In this document: piece after piece, positions 24,441-31,733 of the stretch
How the letters are laid out: the number at the start of each line of letters is the position of its first letter
Position numbering within the stretch: the first letter of the stretch is position 1
Assembly: GCA_947448795.1 (NCBI GenBank)
Contig: CANFOZ010000025.1
Coordinates: forward strand, 1-33,175
Reading direction: 5' to 3'
DNA: 33,175 nucleotides
DNA from: Bacteroidota bacterium
Lineage (GTDB): Bacteria; Bacteroidota; Bacteroidia; AKYH767-A; JAHEYN01
Notes under the pieces: model-generated
Databases searched by the model: none
What the model was told of the DNA's origin: nothing
The model's input: only the letters and a program-made list of their open reading frames with translations
Translations under genes and position numbers: made by a program

Positions 24441-25634
24441 TTAATCTACCTGCAGCACGAGGCCTTTGAGATATTCACCTTCGGGGTGGTATAAGTTAAT
24501 CGGATGATCTGGTCCTTGTGTGAGTTGATGCAAGATGCGAACCTTGCGTCCAGCAGTGCTTGCAGCAGCAAATACAAGTTGACGGAAGAGTTTACGATCA
24601 ATCACCTGCGAGCACGAAAAGGTGAACAAGATTCCACCGGGTGCGATCTTGCGAAAGGCCACCTCGTTTAAACGCTGGTAGCCGCCACACGCCTGTTTCA
24701 AGGCACTTAAACGCTTGGCAAAGGCAGGTGGATCAAGCACGATAAGGTCGTACTGTTCTTGGCTGCTTTTAAAGAAGTCAAACGTATCTTGGCAGAAGAA
24801 GCTGTGTGGCACAGTCGTGTCGTTTTCCTTTACATTGCGCAAAGCCCAAGCCTCCGCCTTCGCCGAACTATCAACCGAATGCACAAGCTGTGCGCCGCCT
24901 GCTAAGGCATATATCGAAAACCCACCGGAGTAGCTGAAGGTGTTTAGGACTTTACGTCCGGCAGCATAGCGTTCCAACAGGGCTCGGTTTTCTCGCTGAT
25001 CTAAAAAGAAACCCGTCTTCTGTCCTTCTGTCCAGCTCACATAAAAGCGTTTGCTATTTTCTTCCACGACACATCCTTCCGGATGATCCTCGTTTTTTTT
25101 ATACAAAAAACCATTTTGTGTTTCTCCTTGCTGTTGCTTTCCCAAACTCTCGCTGCTTTTGTCGTAAACAGCAAGCAGCTTGTCGCCAAAAAAGGCTTGC
25201 AACCCTGCAACGATGTGGTCGCGAACTTTATAAATGCCGCTGGTATGCGCTTGCAAAACGGCTGTACCCTTGTAAAAGTCGATGATAAGACCAGGAAGTC
25301 CATCGCCTTCGCCATGCACCAAGCGGAAGCAGTTGGTGGTGGCTTGATCAAGCACTCCGTTTGTGAAGCGCAGCGCACATGCTGCTGTTATTTTTTTGAT
25401 CCAAAAATCCCGATCAGCCCTGGTATGTTCGAAGTCAAAACAACGAACAGCGATGCTGCCCGAATGATAATGTCCAGTAGCAAGGTATTCGCCAGTATTG
25501 CTAAAAACTTCAACGATAGCGCCTTCTTCTGGCTCTTGTTCTTTCTTTGCGATGGCTCCCGAAAACACCCAAGGATGGCGATGTATCAAGGAACGTTCTT
25601 TGCCTTTGGCGAGGGTGATTTTAATGAATTGCAT
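24441..25634 (-). CDS. rlmI: RlmI-type 23S rRNA (cytosine-C5) methyltransferase
   Basis: A 397-residue class I SAM-dependent RNA methyltransferase. An N-terminal PUA domain (about 1-75: KGKERSLIHRHPWVFSGAI) is followed by an EEHAD-like domain and the Rossmann catalytic domain. SAM-binding motif I is VLNTFSYSGGFSIYALAGG (about 232-250), the acidic residue of motif II is in HSVDSSAKA, motif IV is LDPPAFAK (about 300-307) and the catalytic Cys lies in LFTFSCSQ. E. coli RlmI methylates C1962 of 23S rRNA; the position modified here is an inference from family. It is the first gene of a four-gene operon, and 73 bases separate it from recQ upstream. Confidence 0.9.
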   Translation of the reverse strand: MQFIKITLAKGKERSLIHRHPWVFSGAIAKKEQEPEEGAIVEVFSNTGEYLATGHYHSGSIAVRCFDFEHTRADRDFWIKKITAACALRFTNGVLDQATTNCFRLVHGEGDGLPGLIIDFYKGTAVLQAHTSGIYKVRDHIVAGLQAFFGDKLLAVYDKSSESLGKQQQGETQNGFLYKKNEDHPEGCVVEENSKRFYVSWTEGQKTGFFLDQRENRALLERYAAGRKVLNTFSYSGGFSIYALAGGAQLVHSVDSSAKAEAWALRNVKENDTTVPHSFFCQDTFDFFKSSQEQYDLIVLDPPAFAKRLSALKQACGGYQRLNEVAFRKIAPGGILFTFSCSQVIDRKLFRQLVFAAASTAGRKVRILHQLTQGPDHPINLYHPEGEYLKGLVLQVD

Positions 25635-25707
25635 AGGTGTTTAACGCATGTTGCGCATTGCGAAAGTACTCAAAAAGCAGGAGTGAGTTGCTTTCTTGAA
25701 GCCTATC

Positions 25708-27624
25708 TTAAACGCTTTTATCAGCAAGAGCTAGCTTGTTGTGTTCAGCATGTTGTATCGCTCCTTTATCCATCAACCAACGAATAGCTGAAATTGATTC
25801 TGTTTCTGAATGTGGTTCGCATTGTTTAACTACTTCGGCAAGGGTCTGGTTTTTTTGTCGTAAAATTTCGATAATTCTGTTTTTTACAGTATCGAAGTCA
25901 TGCTCGTCGTGTTGCTTCTTGCGCATCGCAATGCAGTAATCACATTGGCCGCAAGGCGCTTCCTTATCTTCGTTGAAGTAGGCCAGGAGCATACGGCTTC
26001 TGCACATGTTGCCTGCTGTGGCATAGTTAACCACTGCGTTAAGTCGCTCCTGCATGGCTTGGTTGCGCTGCTTTAAGCCTGCAGCATCTATTTTTAGGTA
26101 TCGCGCGTCGGCTCGGGGCAGGAGGTAGGTAACTACAGACGACTCCATTTCGGGGTAATAACTTACGATCCCGATGTCGTTTAGGTATTTCAGTTGGCGA
26201 GTGACTTCCTGCAGCGGCACTTCAAGGCGTTTGGCTAATTCTGATTCACGCAGGGTGCAGTAGGTATCAAAAATACCCTCGTAGGAGCGAAGCAACATTT
26301 TTATAATCGGATCAAGTCGGGCTTGCTGCAAACAGAACTCGTAGAGTTCTTTCCCTTTCATCACAAAATGAATTCGGGAAGGCATAAACACCGATTCACT
26401 AACTGCGATGTGGCCTTCTCGTTCAAGTTCCTTCAGCGCAAGATACACCTCGCTCGCATGCATTCGATAGCTTTCGCAAAAGGTGGCTAGATCGAAGGTG
26501 AAGCTAGCGCCTTGACCTGCTCCGGGAGCCAATTGAAGATAGCTTGACAGGGCTTGATAAACGGCTTTCACCTGAGCTAGGTCGATGGTGTTTTTCTTAA
26601 TACGCTCGGCGCTTGTGAGCTTGTCCGACTCGTTATAAAGCAGTACTGCATACGCTTTTTGTCCGTCGCGGCCTGCACGCCCTGCCTCTTGGTAATAGGC
26701 TTCGAGCGAATCGGTGAATTCGTCGTGAATAACCACACGCACATCGGGCTTATCGATGCCCATACCAAAGGCATTGGTGGAAACGATGATGCGCGTTTTG
26801 TTTGTCATCCAATCCTCTTGGCGTTGGTTGCGCGTTTTCTGATCCAAGCCCGCATGGTAAAAGTCAGCCTTTATTTCATTCCTGTTTAGGAAATCCGACA
26901 GCTCCTTTGTCTTGCGCCGATTGCGACTGTAAATAATGCCGCTGCCTTGCACCTTGCGCAGGATTTTAAGTATCCGATCTAATTTGTTGTCTTCTTTTTG
27001 CACGATATAGGCGAGGTTATCCCGCTCAAAACTTTGCACGAAAACCTGCTCCTGTTTAAATTCGAGATGTGCAACGATATCCTTGCGTACGTGCTCGGTG
27101 GCTGTAGCTGTTAATGCTAACATAGGAACAGCAGGTAAAAGCAAACGCAGCTCGGCAATTGTAAGATAAGACGGCCTGAAATCATAGCCCCACTGCGAAA
27201 TACAGTGTGCCTCATCCACCGCAATCAAGTTGACGTTCATGCGCTGCACCCGTTCTTTGAAGAGGTCGGTTTCTAGGCGCTCGGGCGAGAGGTAGAGAAA
27301 CTTGTAATCGCCATACACGCAATTGTCGAGTTTGATGTCAATCTCTTTGCGCGTCATGCCGGAGTATATCGCCATGGCTTTGATGCCGCGCTTATTCAAA
27401 TTCTCCACCTGGTCTTTCATCAAAGCGATGAGCGGAGAAATAACGAGGCAGATGCCTTCCATCTGCATGCCGGGTACTTGGTAGCAGATCGATTTCCCCC
27501 CGCCGGTAGGCAGCAAAGCCAAGGTATCGCAACCGGCGATCACCGATTGGATGATGTCCTCTTGCAAAGGCCTGAACTGGTCGAAGCCCCAATAGGTTTT
27601 TAAAATTTCTTGGCAGGATTTCAT
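25708..27624 (-). CDS. recQ: ATP-dependent DNA helicase RecQ
   Basis: A 638-residue 3'-5' DNA helicase acting in recombination and fork repair. Motif 0 is YWGFDQFRPLQEDII, Walker A is LLPTGGGKSICYQ, Walker B is AVDEAHCISQWG, motif V/VI includes VSTNAFGMGIDKPDVRVVIH and YQEAGRAGRDGQ. The RecQ zinc-binding region follows: a Cys in MCRSRMLLAYF and the CGQCDYC cluster at about residues 545-590. The C-terminus ends in a short winged-helix-like segment and there is no HRDC domain, so it resembles the shorter RecQ paralogues common in Bacteroidota. I chose ATG 27624 over 27645: it starts MKSCQEILKTYWG, the usual N-terminus, and a possible -7 box lies between the two. Confidence 0.95.
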   Translation of the reverse strand: MKSCQEILKTYWGFDQFRPLQEDIIQSVIAGCDTLALLPTGGGKSICYQVPGMQMEGICLVISPLIALMKDQVENLNKRGIKAMAIYSGMTRKEIDIKLDNCVYGDYKFLYLSPERLETDLFKERVQRMNVNLIAVDEAHCISQWGYDFRPSYLTIAELRLLLPAVPMLALTATATEHVRKDIVAHLEFKQEQVFVQSFERDNLAYIVQKEDNKLDRILKILRKVQGSGIIYSRNRRKTKELSDFLNRNEIKADFYHAGLDQKTRNQRQEDWMTNKTRIIVSTNAFGMGIDKPDVRVVIHDEFTDSLEAYYQEAGRAGRDGQKAYAVLLYNESDKLTSAERIKKNTIDLAQVKAVYQALSSYLQLAPGAGQGASFTFDLATFCESYRMHASEVYLALKELEREGHIAVSESVFMPSRIHFVMKGKELYEFCLQQARLDPIIKMLLRSYEGIFDTYCTLRESELAKRLEVPLQEVTRQLKYLNDIGIVSYYPEMESSVVTYLLPRADARYLKIDAAGLKQRNQAMQERLNAVVNYATAGNMCRSRMLLAYFNEDKEAPCGQCDYCIAMRKKQHDEHDFDTVKNRIIEILRQKNQTLAEVVKQCEPHSETESISAIRWLMDKGAIQHAEHNKLALADKSV

Positions 27625-27631
27625 CGCTCTG

Positions 27632-27639
27632 TAAAGATA
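27632..27639 (-). promoter_or_regulatory. Possible recQ -7 element
   Basis: TATCTTTA on the minus strand matches TAnnTTTG except for the last base and lies 7 bases before the preferred ATG. A TTTG about 25 bases upstream is at the long end of acceptable spacing. Confidence 0.3.
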
Positions 27640-27734
27640 GTGCATCCGCTAAAGACCCTGCGAGCAAATTTGGAAAACACGCTTTTTTTGTTTATATTAG
27701 GGATGGTTTGTAATAAAATCCAAATCTTTTATGC

Positions 27735-28223
27735 ATGAAAAGAAATACCCAAATCCTACTTGTAGCGAGCGCCTTATGCTGCTCGTTTTTTACGAAAGCC
27801 CAAACGCCCGATTCTACCCGCTACGCAGGATTTCCTAATCCTGCGCATGTACAGATCGGTCTCGCGGTAAACGATATCCTTTGGCGCGATGCGCCAGCCA
27901 CCTTGCCGGCGGGAACGCGCATAGCGGTGCTCGAAGGCGACCCCAAGAAAGCGGCCATGTTCACCATGCGGGTGCAATTGCCTGCAAACGCAGTGATTCG
28001 TCGCCACACGCACCCAAGAGAGGAACGGGTAACCGTAATTTCAGGGGGTCTTTATCTGGGCTTTGGCGCGCAGCCGGAGCATCAAAAGGACAAGTTCTAC
28101 AGCGCGGGTTCTTTTTATCTGAACCCGCCCGGCTTGCCGCATCTGCTAAGCACAGGAGACGAGCCCGCAATTATCCAAATTACCGGCATGGGACCCTGGG
28201 AGATTCAGTACGAAGAGCATTAA
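27735..28223 (+). CDS. Secreted cupin-domain protein
   Basis: A 162-residue exported single-cupin protein. The signal peptide is residues 1-22 (hydrophobic ILLVASALCCSFFT, cleavage before Gln). The mature part starts with a conserved DILWRDAPATLPAGTRIAVLEGDP. Cupin motif 1 is HTHPREERVTVISGGLYLG with His91, His93 and Glu97 as probable metal ligands, and motif 2 contains NPPGLPHLLS with His136. Similar proteins occur widely, especially in Proteobacteria, with no settled function. It is divergent from recQ. The coding sequence is visibly richer in G and C than both neighbours, especially compared with the AT-rich pair that follows, which hints at separate acquisition. Confidence 0.85.
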   Translation: MKRNTQILLVASALCCSFFTKAQTPDSTRYAGFPNPAHVQIGLAVNDILWRDAPATLPAGTRIAVLEGDPKKAAMFTMRVQLPANAVIRRHTHPREERVTVISGGLYLGFGAQPEHQKDKFYSAGSFYLNPPGLPHLLSTGDEPAIIQITGMGPWEIQYEEH

Positions 28224-28266
28224 ATTGGCTTGGAAAGAGGGTGTCGAACATAAAATGGTTACAAGA

Positions 28267-28307
28267 AGAACAAGAGTTAATTTTGACCTTAAAATTTGTT
28301 TTGTTCT
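28267..28307. other. Nested AT-rich hairpin in convergent spacer
   Basis: AGAACAA (28267-28273) pairs with TTGTTCT (28301-28307) and, inside it, AATTTT (28279-28284) pairs with AAAATT (28291-28296). The structure lies between the convergent cupin and SHOCT genes and may act as a 3' end for one or both. There is no clean T tract, so I do not call it a terminator. Confidence 0.3.
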
Positions 28308-28344
28308 ATAATTGCGCCTTTAATGTCTTGTTAATAGAATGCAT

Positions 28345-29310
28345 TTATATACCTAAAAGCTTTTTTTTGATTGCCTCAAATTCTTCGTTTGAAATAATAC
28401 CTTTTTCCAGTAATGTTGAATATTTCAGCAACTCATCTGCCGTTGATTGTTGATTTACCAAGGGCGTTCTTGAAGAATTTCTAATTTCTCTTACTTTATT
28501 TTCAAGGAAATTTTTTAGTGCTTGTGCTTCATTAATTTGTGTGCTGCTAATTGTAACTGTGTAAGGGTGTTGGTTAGGTGAAAAGGTTCTATTATCACTT
28601 ACACCTTTCAATTCAAATCTAATGTAAGAAATAGACTCCATTAGAGCTTTGTCTGTATTCCCTCCAAACATGGAATTAAGTAATACATTCGATGCCCCTT
28701 TTCCTTCGTAAACAGAAATGCCTCTAATATCCTCCAAGAAAATATTTTCGTCTTGTATTCTTATTGCATTATCTAGCATGCCATCTAGTCCCTTGGAATT
28801 TGAAATAGCAACAAGTGAAATAGAATCCACATTAAAAATAACTTTGCGTGTAATACCCAATAATGCAATATCGCCACTTTTTAATGCTTCTAAATTATTC
28901 CCATTATGCGTGTTATTCCCAGCTTCTACAGAAGAATCTGCAACTTTTAAATTGTTAAGATTTGATAATTCTTGTTCTGAAATCAATTCACCTGTTAAGT
29001 CTTTTCTCATTAATGAATAGTCCCCATTGTATTTATTGTAAAGTTCATTCCATACCCTAATGGCCCTATTCTTGTTCTCAGGGGTTAAGGCTTCCTTGAT
29101 TTCTTCTAACGTTGTTAATTTCATTTCAAGCCGATTCAAAATTAAAATCGCAGGTTCAGAAAAATTTTTGGTGTTGAAAATATTCGTTCCTAAACGGGCT
29201 ATCCAGGCAAAATCAATTCCTAATACGCTGCATTTTAAGTTTTTTGTTTTGCTTTGTTGAGTAGATTGACATAGGACATCCACGCCATGTACTGAAAATA
29301 AATTTTTCAT
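28345..29310 (-). CDS. SHOCT-domain protein with PH-like core
   Basis: A 321-residue (or 259-residue) protein. The C-terminal 31 residues, DELLKYSTLLEKGIISNEEFEAIKKKLLG in two adjoining halves, are a clear SHOCT motif (short helical pair, often a C-terminal oligomerisation or interaction tail). The central part (about 145-275) has the alternating strands of a bacterial PH-like domain, from SGDIALLGITRKVIFNVDSI to a final helix AQALKNFLENKVREIRN. The N-terminal 62 residues (four Met-less blocks with two Cys) look unlike the rest; an internal Met at 29124 (MKLTTLEEIKEAL) preceded by an exact TAnnTTTG box is a plausible alternative start. The gene begins on the base after the stop of the HEPN-like gene (TAA-ATG), so the two form an operon. 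The sequence is strongly AT-rich. Function unknown. Confidence 0.75.
   Translation of the reverse strand: MKNLFSVHGVDVLCQSTQQSKTKNLKCSVLGIDFAWIARLGTNIFNTKNFSEPAILILNRLEMKLTTLEEIKEALTPENKNRAIRVWNELYNKYNGDYSLMRKDLTGELISEQELSNLNNLKVADSSVEAGNNTHNGNNLEALKSGDIALLGITRKVIFNVDSISLVAISNSKGLDGMLDNAIRIQDENIFLEDIRGISVYEGKGASNVLLNSMFGGNTDKALMESISYIRFELKGVSDNRTFSPNQHPYTVTISSTQINEAQALKNFLENKVREIRNSSRTPLVNQQSTADELLKYSTLLEKGIISNEEFEAIKKKLLGI
29137..29144 (-). promoter_or_regulatory. Possible internal -7 element in the SHOCT gene
   Basis: TAATTTTG on the minus strand, an exact TAnnTTTG match, lies 12 bases before the internal ATG at 29124. In such AT-rich DNA a chance match is quite possible. Confidence 0.25.
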
Positions 29311-29808
29311 TTAATTTTTTGATTTGTGTTTTTGTTTATCAGACCATTTTTTTAATAAACTAACAAGTCGGTAACCATTTTTCGATACTGAAATGCTATA
29401 TTCAATGAATTTATCCACCTCCATAGTTTTATTACCCGGTGTAGATTTTGCAAAAGAATGTAAAATAAAATTACGCTCTTTCAACCAGTTTTTCAGCTCT
29501 TGAAATAAATCATTAGTTTCAAAAATGGAAGAATCTTTACGTTTAATTTTGACATGATAATTCTTGAAATACTTGTTACACATGTCAATTAATACAGCAG
29601 TTTTTATGTGCTTATCCTTATTAGATTGGAACCATTCTCTATCTGCAAAACTTATAAAAGATTGCATTCTATCGGCAATTACACTCTCCGCTAAGGCAAT
29701 GGAAGCAATCGAATAGGGTAGATTATTTTCTTGCTCTGCCAATTTCATCAAAAGTGCGACGTGTCTGTATGAATTGTATTTTGTGTGGTTTTTTAATGTA
29801 ATATTCAT
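29311..29808 (-). CDS. HEPN-like helical protein (Rx4H motif)
   Basis: A 165-residue, Lys-rich, almost entirely helical protein. Helix 2 contains IALAESVIADRMQSFISF (about residues 37-54) with a conserved-looking Glu41 and Asp46-Arg47. Helix 4 carries NWLKERNFILHSFAKS, in which Arg112-Asn113-x3-His117 fits the Rx4-6H active-site motif of HEPN ribonucleases, with the Asn after Arg that many HEPN toxins show. Helix 5 (about 128-156) ends in a polybasic tail. HEPN proteins are metal-independent RNases in toxin-antitoxin, abortive-infection and CRISPR systems, but many HEPN-like proteins are not toxins. It is the first gene of a two-gene AT-rich operon with the SHOCT protein. Assignment is by motif and helix pattern only; the fold is inference. 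Confidence 0.65.
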   Translation of the reverse strand: MNITLKNHTKYNSYRHVALLMKLAEQENNLPYSIASIALAESVIADRMQSFISFADREWFQSNKDKHIKTAVLIDMCNKYFKNYHVKIKRKDSSIFETNDLFQELKNWLKERNFILHSFAKSTPGNKTMEVDKFIEYSISVSKNGYRLVSLLKKWSDKQKHKSKN

Positions 29809-29825
29809 GGTTTCTTAATAATTTT

Positions 29826-29833
29826 CAAAAGTA
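29826..29833 (-). promoter_or_regulatory. -7 element of the HEPN-SHOCT operon
   Basis: TACTTTTG on the minus strand is an exact TAnnTTTG match 17 bases before the ATG at 29808. The region 19-21 bases upstream has no TTG. Transcription would start near 29822, giving a short leader. Confidence 0.5.
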
Positions 29834-30060
29834 ACAATTATGTTTTTTATTTTGTACATTAATTGAAATTTATTGAGAAATTATAGATCAGATTGCGATA
29901 CATATACAAAGCAATTATGTTCCTCTAATCAAATTTAATATTACGGGTCATAAGATAATTAAGTTTATAAACATAGATTCCTCAAGTTAACGGAAATTGT
30001 CAATAATCAATCAATTCTAAATCAAGTTTGTTTTTAGCTTCCGCTCTATGATTTTCTAAT
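29834..30060. other. AT-rich intergenic spacer
   Basis: About 230 bases between the HEPN promoter and the terminator of the glutamate synthase-like gene. It has many short A and T runs and stops in all frames. I see no gene, RNA fold or repeat in it. Confidence 0.6.
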
Positions 30061-30093
30061 TAAATAAAGGCGATGACCTTGCGGACATCGCCT
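30061..30093 (-). terminator. Terminator of the glutamate synthase-like gene
   Basis: AGGCGATG (30068-30075) pairs perfectly with CATCGCCT (30086-30093), with two further G-C pairs inside the ten-base loop. On the minus strand the stem is followed by TTTATTTA (30061-30068). It lies 18 bases beyond the stop codon at 30112 and also separates this gene from the HEPN operon. Confidence 0.8.
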
Positions 30094-30111
30094 GCAAAGA
30101 GCTATTTTGCC

Positions 30112-31713
30112 TTAGTTATGATGTATTGCACTATCGAACGTTTCAGCGCTCGCTTGCATTACTTGTAGCTCCCATCCTTGAGGAAATGGAGCTTCGAGTA
30201 AGCATCCTTTTAATAGATACGGGAACATTTCAAAATAGGTGTTAATCTGACTCGAATTAATGCGCTTGTAAATATGGGAGCGGTGTAGCTTGCTTGGATG
30301 ATCGATGCCTGCAGCAGCCATCATTTCAATGGCTGCTTTGATAGTTTCCTTTTGATAATTATACACCCGTACTTTTTTATCATCAACATTTAATCCCTCA
30401 TATAATTTTGGGTTTTGTGTCGCCACTCCAGTAGGGCAGGTATTGGTGTTGCATTCAAGCGCTTGAATACATCCCAAAGCAATCATCATTGCTCGAGCGC
30501 CATTGCACATGTCAGCGCCCAAAGAGATGTTTTTTACAATGTCAAATCCAGTATGAACCTTACCCGATGCGATAATTTTAATGTGTTTTTTAATGCCGAA
30601 ACCGTTTAACGCATCGTACACGAATGTTAATCCATCACGCAGCGGCATGCCTACCGAGTTGCTAAATTCAAGGGGCGCTGCACCTGTTCCGCCTTCACCA
30701 CCGTCAACAGTTATGAAATCTGGAAAAATGTTGGTTTGCACCATCGCTTTGCAAATAGCAATAAATTGACTTTTCTGTCCAATGCACAGTTTAAATCCGA
30801 TCGGCTTGCCTTCGCTTTTGTCGCGCAGCATTTTTATAAAATGCACAAGCTCTAAGGGGGTTGTGAAAGCGCTGTGGGAGGGTGGGGAAAGAACGTCTTT
30901 TCCTTGCTCAACCAAGCGTATTTTTGCAATCTCCGCAGTCACTTTAGACGCTGGTAAAATACCGCCGTGTCCTGGTTTTGCCCCTTGGCTAAGTTTGATC
31001 TCAATCATTTTAACATTCGGCAGCTTCGCTCGCTCGGTGAAGGCTTCAAAATTGAAGGTGCCATCTTGATTGCGACAGCCAAAATAGCCAGTGCCGATCT
31101 GCCAAATGATATCGCCTCCGGGTTCAAGATGAAAGGAGCTTAAGCCACCTTCTCCGGTGTTGTGTGCAAAGCCGCCTAGCTTAGCTCCACCATTCAAGGC
31201 CAGGATCGCATTTTTGCTTAAGCTTCCAAAGCTCATGGCGCTGATGTTGAAGATGCTTGCTGAGTATGGCTGTTTGCAATCGCGGTTGCCAACGGTAACC
31301 CTCGGGTCGTGATCAATCTCGTTGTGGTGCAGCGGGGTTATGGAATGGTTGAGCCATTCATAGCCCGTTTCATAAACATTGAGCTGTGTTCCGAAGGGTG
31401 TGGTGTCGTTTGCTTTTTTGGCACGCTGATAAATTACATTTCTGCTAATTCGGTTATACGGCGCGCCATCGGTATCGCTTTCAATAAAATATTGATACAC
31501 TTTGGGACGCATCCATTCTGCCCACCAACGCATTCTGCCCACAATTGGAAAATTGTACTTCAGTGTCTGCTTCTTTTGCGTAAGATCTTTTATGCCAAGC
31601 AGCACAAGCGGACCTACAACGATGAATAATAGCCAAACCTGTTGATAGATGAATCCTGTTAATCCAATAACCAGACAAACGCAAAAGGAGATGAATAGAA
31701 ATTTTTTTTTCAT
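30112..31713 (-). CDS. Membrane-anchored FMN-binding glutamate synthase-like protein
   Basis: A 533-residue protein equivalent to the central FMN (GltS) domain of glutamate synthase. Residues about 4-40 form one or two membrane helices (FLFISFCVCLVIGLTGF), so the catalytic part is tethered. Then come SIFNISAMSFGSLSKNAI, NTGEGGLSSFHLEPGGDIIWQIG, IEIKLSQGAKPGHGGILPASKV, DFITVDGGEGGTGAAPLEF (FMN phosphate site) and the 3Fe-4S motif Cys-x5-Cys-x4-Cys in CIQALECNTNTCPTGVATQ. It lacks the N-terminal amidotransferase and the C-terminal GltB structural domain, and no small subunit is adjacent, so the nitrogen and electron donors are unknown. The start at 31713 was chosen because MKKKFLF gives the membrane anchor; an earlier Met (31767) overlaps the neighbouring gene. 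Confidence 0.92.
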   Translation of the reverse strand: MKKKFLFISFCVCLVIGLTGFIYQQVWLLFIVVGPLVLLGIKDLTQKKQTLKYNFPIVGRMRWWAEWMRPKVYQYFIESDTDGAPYNRISRNVIYQRAKKANDTTPFGTQLNVYETGYEWLNHSITPLHHNEIDHDPRVTVGNRDCKQPYSASIFNISAMSFGSLSKNAILALNGGAKLGGFAHNTGEGGLSSFHLEPGGDIIWQIGTGYFGCRNQDGTFNFEAFTERAKLPNVKMIEIKLSQGAKPGHGGILPASKVTAEIAKIRLVEQGKDVLSPPSHSAFTTPLELVHFIKMLRDKSEGKPIGFKLCIGQKSQFIAICKAMVQTNIFPDFITVDGGEGGTGAAPLEFSNSVGMPLRDGLTFVYDALNGFGIKKHIKIIASGKVHTGFDIVKNISLGADMCNGARAMMIALGCIQALECNTNTCPTGVATQNPKLYEGLNVDDKKVRVYNYQKETIKAAIEMMAAAGIDHPSKLHRSHIYKRINSSQINTYFEMFPYLLKGCLLEAPFPQGWELQVMQASAETFDSAIHHN

Positions 31714-31733
31714 GAGCAATGAATGGGTATGGG

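Noticed and set aside
25083-25787. A 234-codon open frame on the plus strand that begins with a signal peptide-like sequence.
   Set aside because: It lies antisense to conserved motifs of rlmI and the recQ 3' end, shows no family pattern and has low-complexity composition; it is the mirror of real coding sequence.
27881-28453. A 190-codon plus-strand frame overlapping the cupin gene and running into the SHOCT gene.
   Set aside because: It overlaps a well-supported cupin gene in another frame and its translation is His/Arg/Ser-rich without domain pattern, as expected from GC-rich off-frame reading.
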